A DNA stretch of 64,000 bases from Cyclobacteriaceae bacterium (GCA_016787755.1 JAEUUA010000025.1:427660-491659); one strand, 5' to 3'. Positions 17,301 through 26,293 are shown, counted from the stretch's first letter. The notes: generated from the letters alone by a model not told the origin. Numbers and translations are program-made.

Positions 17301-17499
17301 TTTTCCAGATTCCACCGGATGCGGCACCCGAATAGGAAACATTGGGATTGCCGGGCTCACCTACCACTGAAATCATTCGGTTGCCATCGGGGCCAATAAA
17401 ACGAAAGTTTAGCTTGGAAAAGATTTTTGAATCGTAGGACTGTGCAACCAAAAATTGAAAACAACTGCTGAGGAAGAGGAATAGGAATAGCTTTCTCAT
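14398..17499 (-). CDS. Second secreted VPS10/BNR (Asp-box) repeat protein
   Basis: 1,033 residues with a signal peptide (MRKLFLFLFLSSCFQFLVAQ). At least ten Asp boxes extend over the first 720 residues, among them TDDAGITWKAV, SSNAGKTWKNM, SKDGGKTWEPL, TTNGGQSWQDI and SPDDGKNWIHL. They are followed by an Ig-like segment (GVNRVWWDLRLQP) and a helical C-terminus. It has the same architecture as the protein at 3.7-6.8 kb but a clearly diverged sequence, so the duplication is old. Tryptophan- and Gly-rich loops such as AWHGVGGCESGFAQPDPFDN lie in the propeller. Hydrolase activity is not supported by visible catalytic residues; extracellular ligand binding is the safer reading. Confidence 0.9.
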   Translation of the reverse strand: MRKLFLFLFLSSCFQFLVAQSYDSKIFSKLNFRFIGPDGNRMISVVGEPGNPNVSYSGAASGGIWKTDDAGITWKAVFDSTEDSSIGALAIAPSSPRQVWAGTGETFLIRPAHAVGNGVYKSSNAGKTWKNMGLEKTYRISRVIVHPADTNTVYVASMGHSHGPQQERGVYKTINGGNTWERVFFVNENTGCSDLSMDSKNPEILFAAMWQADIRTWNLNSGGEGSGIYRSKDGGKTWEPLRNGIESGPTHPVGKTSVDVSYTNPKRVYALVEDKEPRLYRSDDGGDNWKLMQKNNSMGQRAGYYTRLRVSTANEDEVYTICVGIMKSTDGGKSFDKNFNQWAPGGDNHDMWFDPKDGNRILCAHDGCLNMTYNGGKTWRNINLPIAQMYHVAVDDRIPYWVYGNRQDAWSYRGPSQYLGDYNIPLGAWHGVGGCESGFAQPDPFDNNIVWSGCYDGGLDVFDLTTMHARDVRVWPQTQIGATPADAKYRWHWNFPMVLSKHTQGKVWVGSQLVHETTNGGQSWQDISPDLTTNDKTHQQNSGGMASDNLMTWDGCTLFSMAESPVKEGVLWTGSNDGQVNVTQDGGITWTNVSANLPGLPVWGTIRHIDASYFDAGTCYIAVDAHYVGDFGTYVYKTTDFGTTFKRLEINLPPNNSNFVNQIKEDPDQQGLLWLGTEKSLYFSPDDGKNWIHLKNNLPPVPIFGIEIQRNFKDLVIGTYGRGIYILDDITPIREFTQQVQNSEAHLFSMRKAYRFHPINGIKTDRSYVSGQNPPDGIDINYYLKEKSNGEVELVVLNSHNEKVRTIKGKNETGVNRVWWDLRLQPYEFPKLRVKPKDKDWVEVDDKGERKMFIFDLDIGPGQTPPLVHPGTYTVVLKVNGKEYKQSVLVLKDPNTKSTDAEILKQYNFGVKLYTATRTTLSLIDEMEQLRAKLLAKKNDKKSILLEEKIYQLEAGLHDVHQTGARMDIFRNAPQVLERLLAMAKEGQISSADAAPTDQQQAVFAVVSDKLAEVQSQFELIKKSPDLKRIEGK

Positions 17500-17714
17500 A
17501 GGGGTGTTTATAGGTTAAGTTTTACTCTATAAAGATGAAAGATTTTTTAATTCTCTTAGCTTTATTCGATGACATTTTGTGAAAGCATTCTAAACTCATT
17601 AAGTAAAGATAACCTCTTTTGCAATTAATATGATACCTCTAATAACTTCCTGGCATAGTTTTGGTTTTTTCAGCTACCTTTTATTTTAGGCAACTATAGG
17701 TCACTAATCTTCGA

Positions 17715-17722
17715 TATCTTTG
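17715..17722 (+). promoter_or_regulatory. TAnnTTTG -7 element ahead of the Crp/Fnr gene
   Basis: TATCTTTG matches the Bacteroidota -7 consensus TAnnTTTG exactly and ends five bases before the ATG at 17728. If it is used, the transcript would be almost leaderless. No good -33 TTG element is seen at the right spacing, so usage is uncertain. Confidence 0.45.
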
Positions 17723-17727
17723 TTGCC

Positions 17728-18315
17728 ATGAATAACGAATTCTCATCGCTTCTAATCAATATTAAAAAACAAATCCCAATAGAATCATCCGAGTCTACCT
17801 TCTTTACATCGCTCCTTCGGCCTGCTCGTGTCAAACAAGGTGAGTTTATTGAGAAGTTTGGAGTAACAACCGCACACTTCATCCATGTGGTTTCAGGCTG
17901 CCTGATGACTTACTATACAGACAAAGAAGCACATGATCATGTTATACAATTTGCCATGGCCGGGTGGTGGACGGGAGATTTGCATAGTTTCACCGAACAA
18001 GTTCCTTCTATCTATACAACACGCGCATTAGCGGATAGCCAAGTTCTCTATCTTCCAAAAGCTGATATGGATCGACTCTTGGAACAAATCCCAAAATTCG
18101 AACGCTTCTTTCGCATCCTCTTTCAAAACTCGCTGGTAACGCATCAGAATCGAATTATTCAAAATTTTTCTGCTACAGCGGAGGAACGTTATGAAACCTT
18201 TCTTCAAAAATATCCATCACTCGAGCAATACGTACCACTAAAGTACATCGCATCGTATCTGGGCATTACTCCTGAGTTTCTAAGCAAAATCCGCAGGAAG
18301 CGGATGGAACGCTGA
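17728..18315 (+). CDS. Crp/Fnr family transcriptional regulator
   Basis: 195 residues. The cyclic-nucleotide-binding-type beta-roll occupies about residues 20-130 (VKQGEFIEKFGVTTAHFIHV, LMTYYTDKEAHDHVIQFAMA, WWTGDL, TTRALADSQVLYLPKADMDR). A C-terminal winged helix follows, with recognition region PLKYIASYLGITPEFLSKIR. The FNR cysteine cluster is absent, and the cNMP-binding phosphate cassette is not conserved, so the effector is unknown. This matches the short Crp-like regulators common in Bacteroidota. It lies 170 bases upstream of yceI on the same strand; that gap holds twin operator-like sites, which makes yceI a plausible target. Confidence 0.9.
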   Translation: MNNEFSSLLINIKKQIPIESSESTFFTSLLRPARVKQGEFIEKFGVTTAHFIHVVSGCLMTYYTDKEAHDHVIQFAMAGWWTGDLHSFTEQVPSIYTTRALADSQVLYLPKADMDRLLEQIPKFERFFRILFQNSLVTHQNRIIQNFSATAEERYETFLQKYPSLEQYVPLKYIASYLGITPEFLSKIRRKRMER

Positions 18316-18360
18316 TTATCTTAAAGGCTGACATTCGGAGTATGATTTTTAGAGATACCC

Positions 18361-18437
18361 TTAATCTAGTTCAAGATTTAAAAAATAGTTTCTTAACCTA
18401 GTTCAAGGTGCTTAGCCATACAGCGGCTCTACCTTTG
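18361..18437 (+). promoter_or_regulatory. Twin operator-like direct repeats and promoter of yceI
   Basis: Two near-identical 15-mers, TTAATCTAGTTCAAG (18361-18375) and TTAACCTAGTTCAAG (18393-18407), are spaced exactly 32 bases apart, about three helical turns. Downstream, TACCTTTG (18430-18437) is an exact TAnnTTTG -7 element. The position where a -33 TTG should be has none; the second repeat abuts it instead. This arrangement fits an activator-dependent promoter. The neighbouring Crp/Fnr protein is the obvious candidate regulator, but that is inference. Confidence 0.65.
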
Positions 18438-18485
18438 TGGTACACAAAAAGAAAATAATTTTTTAAATTTTAAACGTAACGTACT

Positions 18486-19010
18486 ATGTCAACACAAGCA
18501 ATTGCTACAAAGTGGGCCATCGATCCTACACACACCGAAGTTCAATTCAAAGTAAAACACCTGGTGATCTCCACGGTTACCGGTTTTTTCAAAAAATTCA
18601 GTGGCAGCGTTGAAGCCGAAGAAGATGATTTCGGTGGCGCTGAAGTATCGTTTAGTCTGGATGTTAACAGCATTGACACTAATCAAGCTGACCGTGATAA
18701 TCATTTAAAATCAGCAGACTTCTTTGCTGCAGCAGAATATCCAACGATTGACTTCGAAGGTACTTTAAAGAATGACAAATTGGTAGGGGATCTCACCATC
18801 CGCGGAACCAAGAAAAACATCACGCTTGATGTAGATTTTGGTGGCATCATGGTAGACCCTTATGGAAACACAAAAGCAGGTTTTGAAATCAATGGAAAGA
18901 TAAACCGCAAAGAATTTGGTTTAAACTGGGGTGCTGTAACAGAAGCAGGTGGAGTTGTTGTGGGTGATGAAGTAAAGCTTCACATCAACGCACAGCTAGT
19001 TAAAGGTTAA
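18486..19010 (+). CDS. YceI family lipocalin-like protein
   Basis: 174 residues of the YceI family, an eight-stranded barrel that binds long isoprenoid-type lipids. Typical segments are WAIDPTHTEVQFKVKHLVIS, TVTGFFKKFSGSVE, DNHLKSADFFAAAEYPTIDF, LTIRGTKKNITLDVDFGG and GKINRKEFGLNWG, ending DEVKLHINAQLVKG. There is no signal peptide, so this copy is predicted to be cytoplasmic, unlike the periplasmic E. coli YceI. The promoter carries operator-like repeats, and a strong terminator follows immediately, so the gene is transcribed alone. Confidence 0.95.
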   Translation: MSTQAIATKWAIDPTHTEVQFKVKHLVISTVTGFFKKFSGSVEAEEDDFGGAEVSFSLDVNSIDTNQADRDNHLKSADFFAAAEYPTIDFEGTLKNDKLVGDLTIRGTKKNITLDVDFGGIMVDPYGNTKAGFEINGKINRKEFGLNWGAVTEAGGVVVGDEVKLHINAQLVKG

Positions 19011-19033
19011 TTTCAAGAAATTCAGATCAGATA

Positions 19034-19064
19034 TCCTGCTCTATACCGGAGCAGGATTTTTTTT
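19034..19064 (+). terminator. Rho-independent terminator of yceI
   Basis: TCCTGCTC (19034-19041) pairs perfectly with GAGCAGGA (19049-19056) across a seven-base loop and is followed by eight T. It begins 24 bases after the yceI stop. Confidence 0.92.
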
Positions 19065-19245
19065 GCACATATTTGATCGATTGTACTCTTTCTTATGTGA
19101 GGAAATTGGTTTCTGTTTTAAGATTCATGGTTGAAGGTTTTGCGCTTTGCCTGCGATTCTTTCACATGTCTATCGAGATCAGGTAAGTTGCGTCTGCGGA
19201 GTAATTCGATTTTTGCGCTACAATTCCAAAAGAAATCACTATTGT

Positions 19246-20160
19246 CTACTTGAGCGTTTGCCTTATTCCTTCAGCATAAAGAGTTGGATTCTCATTTAAA
19301 AACTTCTGTGCCTTGCTGCTATCAAAAATATAATCATTCTCAAATTGATACATCATTTCAACAAACTCGCGTAGTACGGGAACAAAAAGCCCGAGCATTC
19401 TTACGCCCCATTTTGGTAAGGATTGTATACCCTTAAATGGTCTGTTCATAATTTCACTTGCTATGCGTACATAATCTTCTCCGGTAATTTGCTCAGGACA
19501 AGTAAGCGCATGCCATGTTTGATTGTAGGCTGCATCAGAATTACCTAACAGGGCTGTAGTTTTTCCAGCATCTGGAGTGTACGTAAATGTGTGGATTTTT
19601 TTTACGTTACCAATCCATTGCGCACCCTTACCTGCCTTTAATTTTTCAGTCACAGTAGAATAAGTTAAACTAAGCAATGCGTCCGGGCCATAAAAATCTG
19701 CTGCGCGAACGATCATTCCTTTTAGATTGCCAGCCTTTATTTCATCTAGCAGTAGCGTTGCAATTTTTGCGCGAACTTCACCCTTTTTACTATTTGGATT
19801 GAAAGGTGTTGCCTCTGTCATTACTCCATTCACCAGCCCATACGCATAAACGTTGTCAAAAAACACAAGTTTACTGCCATGCTTCTTACAGGCTTCAATG
19901 GTATTTTTCATTACTATCGGCCATTGCTGCTGCCAAACCTTAGCCTCATATTTCAAACCAGCCACCAAATAAACCACCTCACTCCCCTTTACGGCCTGTT
20001 CTGTTTGCTGATAATTTAGTAAATCAGCTTTAACAAGTTCATCCGTCTTATTTACTTTTTTTGGGTTGCGGGCTACTTGCCGAATCTGAGAAGTAAACTT
20101 TGGTAATAGATATGACAGCTCTTTACCGATTACTCCATTTGCTCCAAGGATTGTTTGCAT
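19246..20160 (-). CDS. NAD-dependent epimerase/dehydratase-like SDR protein
   Basis: 304 residues of the extended/atypical SDR type. The nucleotide motif is ILGANGVIGKELSYLLP (G-A-N-G-x-I-G), then LVKADLLNYQQTEQAVKGSE, VVYLVAGL and the segment LVFFDNVYAYGLVNG, where a Y-x-x-x-K-type catalytic site would lie. VRAADFYGPDALLS follows. The C-terminal half resembles nucleotide-sugar epimerases but is diverged. The substrate is not predictable. It lies 41 bases downstream of addB's stop-distal side: addB ends at 20202 and this gene begins at 20160, so read-through from the addAB operon is possible. Confidence 0.85.
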   Translation of the reverse strand: MQTILGANGVIGKELSYLLPKFTSQIRQVARNPKKVNKTDELVKADLLNYQQTEQAVKGSEVVYLVAGLKYEAKVWQQQWPIVMKNTIEACKKHGSKLVFFDNVYAYGLVNGVMTEATPFNPNSKKGEVRAKIATLLLDEIKAGNLKGMIVRAADFYGPDALLSLTYSTVTEKLKAGKGAQWIGNVKKIHTFTYTPDAGKTTALLGNSDAAYNQTWHALTCPEQITGEDYVRIASEIMNRPFKGIQSLPKWGVRMLGLFVPVLREFVEMMYQFENDYIFDSSKAQKFLNENPTLYAEGIRQTLK

Positions 20161-20201
20161 AATTTATATTATGGCTTATACGAACTTAAACGATTATTAT
20201 T

Positions 20202-23051
20202 TTATCGATAACAAATATTCCGATACGGACAGTAGCGGCATTTTTCAATGAAGGCAGTTTGATCAAATACCTCAGCGGGGTTAAATATTTCCTCCAACAA
20301 AATTTTTAAGTGTGCTTCAAATTCAGGGAGCAAAGAATTCACATCATACACGCGTTGCTTGTTCATAGTGAGCCCAAACTGAAAGGAATCATCAAATAAA
20401 TTCAATCTATTAATTAAGCCGGGAACAATCCGGGCATTTGCTGCAGAAACTGCGCGATTGTTTTTATATAACAACGCATAGATAAAAGTTTGAAAAGCCG
20501 CTTTGCGGTCTTTCTCATCGCGCAAGAACAACGAAGCCACGTTTTCAAAATCCAATTTATCCCTTCCTGTTTTATAGTCAATGATGCGTACCTCATTATC
20601 TTTACTATCCACCCGGTCAATGGTGCCGCCCAGCACTGCATAACCCGGTGCCTGATCTATCTTTGTGCGATACAATAGGCCTGAGAGTTCCACCGCCTCC
20701 ATCACAAAAGGAGCGCGCTGCTTATCCAACTCAACAATCCGTTTAATGAATTTCTTAATTACCTCACGTACAATAAGTCCCTGGCCTTCATACACCACTT
20801 TCTTTTCCGGCTCCAGGTGATACGACAACGCAAAAACCTGATCGATCAATTTATTAAACACGGTCTCATACTGATCGAAGTCACCGGCCTCCACCAGATT
20901 GTTTTTCTTCTTCTGCGCAAGCTGTTTATAAAAGCGCTCCATTACCTTATGGAAAAAATCACCCAGCACGCGAGCATCCAAATCTTCCTCGACTTCCTTT
21001 GGCTCTTTGATTTTCGCAATGTGCTTGAAATAAAATTTTAGTTTACATTCCAAATAGGTATTTAAGGCTGAAGGCGAGATGCCTTTGAAATAGGTATTGC
21101 CCAAATTAAGCTGCGCCAAGGACGCTACTATCGCTTCATCCTTTTGAATGGTAATTGGATTTATAGCAGCTGGCTGAATCGTATTATGCAGCGCATGTCG
21201 TTCCATTTTTAGCCCACTTTCGTAAATCAACTGCTGCAAATACCTGCTCATTTCACCTTGTCCTAACACATCGGTCTCAGAATTATAGAATAGAAATACA
21301 TTTTCCGCACGTTGCATTATCCGGTAAAACAAATAGGCATACATGGCATCCTGATGCTCGATGGTGGGCATACCATGCGCTTTGCGAATATTGTAAGGAA
21401 TATAAGAACCCTTACTGCCAAAGGAGGGAAAGGCACCTTCGTTTAATGAGAGGACAAATACATTTTTAAAATCCAGGTTACGGGTTTCCAGCACACCCAT
21501 CACTTGTAATCCTTTTAGTGGCTCTCCGGTAAAGGGAATTTTTTCAGCTCGCACCAATTGTTTTAGAAGTCGCAAGAAAGACTTGAGTGCCTTATTTCGA
21601 TCCTTAGTATTTATTTCAATGGCTTGTTCGCTCACTACTTCACCCATGCGATTCAATAATTTTATAAATTGAATGGCATATTCCCGATCAAAGTCAGTGA
21701 GGTTGGTTAACGCACCAATCTCAGAAATTATTTCAGAAAGATAGGCTAGTGGTACTTCTGTCGATTTTCTAAAAATCAGTCGATGGACTGGGACAACAGA
21801 AGCCAGAAAATTTTCGGGGATGTGAACCCAATTATGCTTTAAAATCTCCTTACGCTTTGCATTCGCTTCACCTGCATCGGCAGCCACTATGTACGGGTGA
21901 CCTAGCAATGCCAACACGTGTCGATGATTGTAGTGGTCGTTCTTTAGCGCAATCTGAAGTTCAACCAGCAACTCCACCAGATTGAAGAACGGAGTACTGC
22001 TGAGTGAGAAGCCCATCGTTACATTCAATTTCTCAACACTTCCTGCAATACCATGAAGCACCGGCATCAGTAATTTTTCATCGGGTAACACAATCAGGGT
22101 ATCTTCCGGAATGAGGCCACGTTTTAGTTGTTCGTTAAGAATTTGAGCCATCAATTTGGTTTGCCCTACTGGTTGTGGTGAGCTATAAAGCTTAATTGAT
22201 TTTTGGCTTCTGAAATTAGAGGGAAAACTTTTTTCAAATGTTTCCTTTAAAACAGCATGTTGCTGATACTCGCGAATAAACATGCCTGCTTCCTGTCGAT
22301 CATTGTTTACATAGTAATCATCGCCATCCCAATGCATCTTACTTCCCAACTTCACAAAATGAGAAAGTATTTTCTCCTCTGCTTTTGTGAGCGCGTTGAA
22401 CCCTACAAAATTTATCTCCGTTGGATTTCTCAATTGCTTTCCTGATTCAAGAGCCTCTGCTACACTTCGATGAAGCATTCCTTCGTAGGCTAACCCCTCT
22501 GCTTCTAAGTGAGTTCGGAATGTTTTATACAACTCAAAAAGCTTGATCCAGACTTCGATAAATTTCTTCTTATTTTCATTCAGCGATTCATCAAAGCTTT
22601 GCCAAAAATTGGTAAGAAATTCTCGCTGTTCTTCTGTGAGATAATCAAAACTTGAGTCTAACTCTTTTTGGTTGCGTAGGTCTTTAAATAGCTGTTCAGC
22701 ATTAACGAGATACTTGTCAATCTCATCAAAGTCGCGCAGCAGCATATCGCCCCAAAAATAAAACTGATCGAAGGGTTCGCTTTTCCCACTGGCCTGAACT
22801 ACCTGTTGGTAGCTCTTGTGCAGCCGATGTACCAGTTCCAACTTATCAGGCACCCTTGCCTTTGCCAACTCCGAAATAAAATCTTCAATCGTAATTAACG
22901 TAGGTGCAAACAAAGGCTTAGTAATAATGTCACTCAAATGCTTTCGAAAATATAAAGCGGCCCTTCGGTTTGGGAATACAAGCGTTACCGAATCCCATGT
23001 AGGATTTTCCTTATTTAGTTGTACTGCTAATTCTCGTAGATACGATTCCAT
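20202..23051 (-). CDS. addB: AddB-like PD-(D/E)XK nuclease subunit
   Basis: 949 residues. The N-terminal helicase-like part begins VTLVFPNRRAALYFRKHL and lacks a Walker A motif, as expected for an inactivated AddB-type helicase domain. The C-terminal nuclease domain carries VRIIDYKTGRDK (the D-x-K catalytic motif). The iron-sulfur cysteines are C669 (in YLECKLKF) and C938, C941 and C947 in CRYCPYRNIC, the usual C...C-x2-C-x5-C layout. AddB works with AddA in double-strand break resection and recombination. Its start lies one base from the addA stop, so the two are translationally linked. Confidence 0.9.
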   Translation of the reverse strand: MESYLRELAVQLNKENPTWDSVTLVFPNRRAALYFRKHLSDIITKPLFAPTLITIEDFISELAKARVPDKLELVHRLHKSYQQVVQASGKSEPFDQFYFWGDMLLRDFDEIDKYLVNAEQLFKDLRNQKELDSSFDYLTEEQREFLTNFWQSFDESLNENKKKFIEVWIKLFELYKTFRTHLEAEGLAYEGMLHRSVAEALESGKQLRNPTEINFVGFNALTKAEEKILSHFVKLGSKMHWDGDDYYVNNDRQEAGMFIREYQQHAVLKETFEKSFPSNFRSQKSIKLYSSPQPVGQTKLMAQILNEQLKRGLIPEDTLIVLPDEKLLMPVLHGIAGSVEKLNVTMGFSLSSTPFFNLVELLVELQIALKNDHYNHRHVLALLGHPYIVAADAGEANAKRKEILKHNWVHIPENFLASVVPVHRLIFRKSTEVPLAYLSEIISEIGALTNLTDFDREYAIQFIKLLNRMGEVVSEQAIEINTKDRNKALKSFLRLLKQLVRAEKIPFTGEPLKGLQVMGVLETRNLDFKNVFVLSLNEGAFPSFGSKGSYIPYNIRKAHGMPTIEHQDAMYAYLFYRIMQRAENVFLFYNSETDVLGQGEMSRYLQQLIYESGLKMERHALHNTIQPAAINPITIQKDEAIVASLAQLNLGNTYFKGISPSALNTYLECKLKFYFKHIAKIKEPKEVEEDLDARVLGDFFHKVMERFYKQLAQKKKNNLVEAGDFDQYETVFNKLIDQVFALSYHLEPEKKVVYEGQGLIVREVIKKFIKRIVELDKQRAPFVMEAVELSGLLYRTKIDQAPGYAVLGGTIDRVDSKDNEVRIIDYKTGRDKLDFENVASLFLRDEKDRKAAFQTFIYALLYKNNRAVSAANARIVPGLINRLNLFDDSFQFGLTMNKQRVYDVNSLLPEFEAHLKILLEEIFNPAEVFDQTAFIEKCRYCPYRNICYR

Positions 23052-23052
23052 A

Positions 23053-26000
23053 TTAAAATCCCAATCCTAATTGTTTGTCGTCCTTCTTTTTGCTCTTGCT
23101 TATTTTACCGGGGGGCACCGAAACTACATCACCCGTTTTGGTATATAATAAATAGCCCTCCACTTCCGTGAAATTCATTTGATGTAAAATGGCAATGTAT
23201 TCGGCTACCTGATGTTGATCGGCCTTAGCCGGCTCTCCGGTTTTAAAATCGACAACTACGGCTTTGCTGCCATTTGTCATCAATCGATCAATACGATTGT
23301 CACCACCACCTGGTATAATGACAGGCACTTCGGTACGCACTTTCCACGATTCAGAAAACCAGGAGGCAATTAATGAGTTGGATAGCAGCTCAGTCATCAA
23401 CTCATAGATGCGCGGTTTCTCCTCCAAGGAGATAAGGCCTTCCGACACCAGTCGCTCCAGTACTTCTTCCCATTCGTTTTGATATTTTACTTTCGCTAAA
23501 ATGGTGTGGATATGAATTCCGTACCGTACTTTTTCAAACGTCTCGTTTTCTGTTTTATTAAAAAATCCTTTGGCCGTTTGCCGGATCACCAATTGATCGC
23601 GCCACGAAGTTGCCGGATAGTGATTCAATTCAATAGAAACAGATAATACTTTTTTATTCTTCTCTTTGGCGATTGACCAACTGCCTGCGCTCCAGGTTTG
23701 TGTGGCTTCATCCCAACCCGATTTGAGTTCCTGTGATTGTTGGATTCCATCAATCAACAGACTGGCTACCGTTCCCTTTTTTGTATTGGGCGCCATCACC
23801 ATCAAGCCTTGCTCAGCGCGGGTAAGCGCTACATACAATAGATTCAAATTATCTAAGTAACTGCGACTGCGTTCCTCTTTGTAATACTCAGAGAAGACTG
23901 TGTCATCTAATGTACTTGAATACTTCACAGGTAAATGACCTGCCTTATCAAAAGGAACTTCTTTTGACTGGACCCAAAGGTTGGGATCACGTCCAAAACC
24001 GTGATCTAAATCCCACGCACAAAAAGGAATGAGTACATATTTAAATTGAAGTCCCTTTGCTTTGTGTACGGTAAGAATCTGTACCGCATCCACCTCGCCC
24101 GAAACCTGAATTGATTTTTTGAATTTTATGGCTTCCCACCATTCCAGGAAAATACCCATGTCGTTTCGCTCACGAGTAGAAAACTCAAGCACTAAATCCT
24201 GAAACGATTGTAGATACGCTAACTCTCCGGTTATTTTTCCTAAGTCAAACAGTTCGACTAACGACTCTGTTAATTCAAACAAAGGCATTTTCTTCAGGGT
24301 TGCCTTGCGCTTGGTAAACGACTCAGGTAAATTATTTTCGAAATCAACCTGATTGGTTACTGCAAAAACATCCGTTAACGCCCGCTCTGGCTCATGGAGT
24401 CTTGCATACTCATACCCCAGCTGTGCGCGCGCGATTGCGTTTTCCGGATTTAGTAAATAATGTAAAGCGCTAATAAGAAGATTAACAGAGCTTGCACCAT
24501 CTAATCGAAGTGATTCATTGGATACCACTTCATATCGGCATTCCGGTTTTGCTTCCTCGGAATTTTTATACTGAAGCAGATGCTGCACAATGAGTTGACC
24601 ATCGCGGTTATCACGAACCAGAATAGCAATATCTTTTAATGTAACACCAAGTCCCTGAAGTCGTTCAAGATATTCGGGTATCTTGCCCAATGCCATCTCC
24701 CTCCACTTTCTATCTTCTTCATCCTTTAGCAAAGTGATAGAGACAAAACCCTGTTCAGTTTTATGAATTTGCTGTGCAACATCTGCATAAGCTTCCGTTG
24801 AAATCGTTTTACCTGTTTCACTGGCCACAAGGGTGGAGAGCGACTTAAATAACGTATTGTTAAACTCTACAATAGCTGAAGCACTCCGATAATTGTGATT
24901 GAGTTCTTTCGATCCCACCCGATGTGCGCCAACTTCTTGTTCTACTTTCTGTTGGAGTAAATTGAGATCGCCTCCACGCCAGCGATAGATTGCCTGCTTT
25001 ACATCGCCCACCACCATACTAGGATAGCCCTGATCCAATCCATTGGCAAGCAACGGGAGAAAGTTTTTCCATTGCATGCCCGAAGTATCCTGAAACTCAT
25101 CAATCAGATAATTGCGATAGAAGGAGCCTACTTTCTCATAGATAAAAGGCGTATCACTATCCTGAATAACTCCATCCAAAAAACGTGGTGCATCCGCCAG
25201 TAACATAATGCCGTTTTCATCTTTATATTCTTTTAGCTTTCGAGAGATATCAGTAATCAATCCAAAGGAATAAAAATTACTGAGTGCCACTTCAGCAGAG
25301 AGGGCAGTTTTATAATTCGCCTCACGATAAGTAAGAATATCATTCAGCAAGGGAATCAGTTTCTCATCAGCAAGTTTTGTCAAAACTCCTCTATGAATGG
25401 TATCCTTATCGGGAAAATTTTTACTGCTTTGATATTCATTCAAAGGCCGCTTTCCTATTTCCTTTTCATCAAATTGCTTTACGGATGTGTGCTTCGAGAT
25501 TTTTAAGAACCAATTGTAAACTCCTCCTCCGTACTTAAAATCAGTAGCTATTAAGTTTTGATCATGAATTAGAGTAAGCGCCTCTTTTGCTTTTGAGGTT
25601 ACAAAATTGGTAAACTCAAATTTTCTTTTTCTCAGTTGAGTCAATAAATCCGAAAAGAAATTAGGGTGCGCAGTTGCTTTTATAACCTCCCCTTCAATTT
25701 CCCTAAACTCTTCTTTAAAAATCTCTTCCGAGAACTTGATCAAACTACTACGAACATCCCAGGCACGCTCATTCTCAAGATTTTCGTTGGCGAAATCAAC
25801 CACCCATTTGGTTAGTTGTTCATTGCTTCCCAATTCATCCATCAAATTGTCAATCACCTCCTCCATGATAGGTTCTTGTTCAACCTCCAGTCGGTAGTCC
25901 CCCACCAACCCGGCTTCACGGGTAAATGAGCGAATCACCTTTTGAAAGAAGGCATCAATCGTGCTGATTGAAAATTGCGCATACTTATGAAGAATCTCGG

Positions 26001-26283
26001 CTTGCGTTTCCTGTGCGTATAATTGAAAAGTAGAGGCATCTAACTTCAGTTCGGCCCGCAATTCTTCTGCAAGATCATTATCACGATTGTTCGCAAAATC
26101 ATCCAGGTAGGCCAAAATCCGATCCTTCATTTCCTGGGTTGACTTATTAGTAAACGTAACAGCAAGAATGTGCTTGAAATAATCAGCCCGCGAGCGCAAT
26201 GCCAGTTTCAGATATTCCTTGGCAAGGGTTCGGGTTTTACCGGAGCCTGCAGAGGAGCGATAGATAGAAAAGGTTTCTGACAA
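23053..26283 (-). CDS. addA: AddA/RecB-like UvrD-family helicase-nuclease, TTG start
   Basis: 1,076 residues with all SF1A motifs: SSAGSGKTRT (I), VTFTNKSTQEMKDRI (Ia), YLIDEFQDTSG (II), VVGDVKQAIYRWRGGD (III), LNHNYRSASAIVEFNN (IV), ILTVHKAKGLQFKYVL (V) and LLYVALTRAEQGL (VI). A C-terminal nuclease domain has AVVVDFKTGEPAK. Walker A lies at residues 10-17, so the start cannot be internal. The only start upstream of it is TTG (26283-26281), directly preceded by an in-frame TAA. It unwinds and degrades DNA at breaks together with AddB, which follows after one base. Confidence 0.93.
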   Translation of the reverse strand: MSETFSIYRSSAGSGKTRTLAKEYLKLALRSRADYFKHILAVTFTNKSTQEMKDRILAYLDDFANNRDNDLAEELRAELKLDASTFQLYAQETQAEILHKYAQFSISTIDAFFQKVIRSFTREAGLVGDYRLEVEQEPIMEEVIDNLMDELGSNEQLTKWVVDFANENLENERAWDVRSSLIKFSEEIFKEEFREIEGEVIKATAHPNFFSDLLTQLRKRKFEFTNFVTSKAKEALTLIHDQNLIATDFKYGGGVYNWFLKISKHTSVKQFDEKEIGKRPLNEYQSSKNFPDKDTIHRGVLTKLADEKLIPLLNDILTYREANYKTALSAEVALSNFYSFGLITDISRKLKEYKDENGIMLLADAPRFLDGVIQDSDTPFIYEKVGSFYRNYLIDEFQDTSGMQWKNFLPLLANGLDQGYPSMVVGDVKQAIYRWRGGDLNLLQQKVEQEVGAHRVGSKELNHNYRSASAIVEFNNTLFKSLSTLVASETGKTISTEAYADVAQQIHKTEQGFVSITLLKDEEDRKWREMALGKIPEYLERLQGLGVTLKDIAILVRDNRDGQLIVQHLLQYKNSEEAKPECRYEVVSNESLRLDGASSVNLLISALHYLLNPENAIARAQLGYEYARLHEPERALTDVFAVTNQVDFENNLPESFTKRKATLKKMPLFELTESLVELFDLGKITGELAYLQSFQDLVLEFSTRERNDMGIFLEWWEAIKFKKSIQVSGEVDAVQILTVHKAKGLQFKYVLIPFCAWDLDHGFGRDPNLWVQSKEVPFDKAGHLPVKYSSTLDDTVFSEYYKEERSRSYLDNLNLLYVALTRAEQGLMVMAPNTKKGTVASLLIDGIQQSQELKSGWDEATQTWSAGSWSIAKEKNKKVLSVSIELNHYPATSWRDQLVIRQTAKGFFNKTENETFEKVRYGIHIHTILAKVKYQNEWEEVLERLVSEGLISLEEKPRIYELMTELLSNSLIASWFSESWKVRTEVPVIIPGGGDNRIDRLMTNGSKAVVVDFKTGEPAKADQHQVAEYIAILHQMNFTEVEGYLLYTKTGDVVSVPPGKISKSKKKDDKQLGLGF

Positions 26284-26293
26284 TTAGTAAGTG

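Noticed and set aside
19118..19270. Minus-strand open frame of 50 codons overlapping the 3' end of the epimerase-like gene
   Set aside because: It has no start codon and follows a stop inside the gene. The sequence is somewhat protein-like, but nothing supports translation; a frameshifted extension cannot be excluded.
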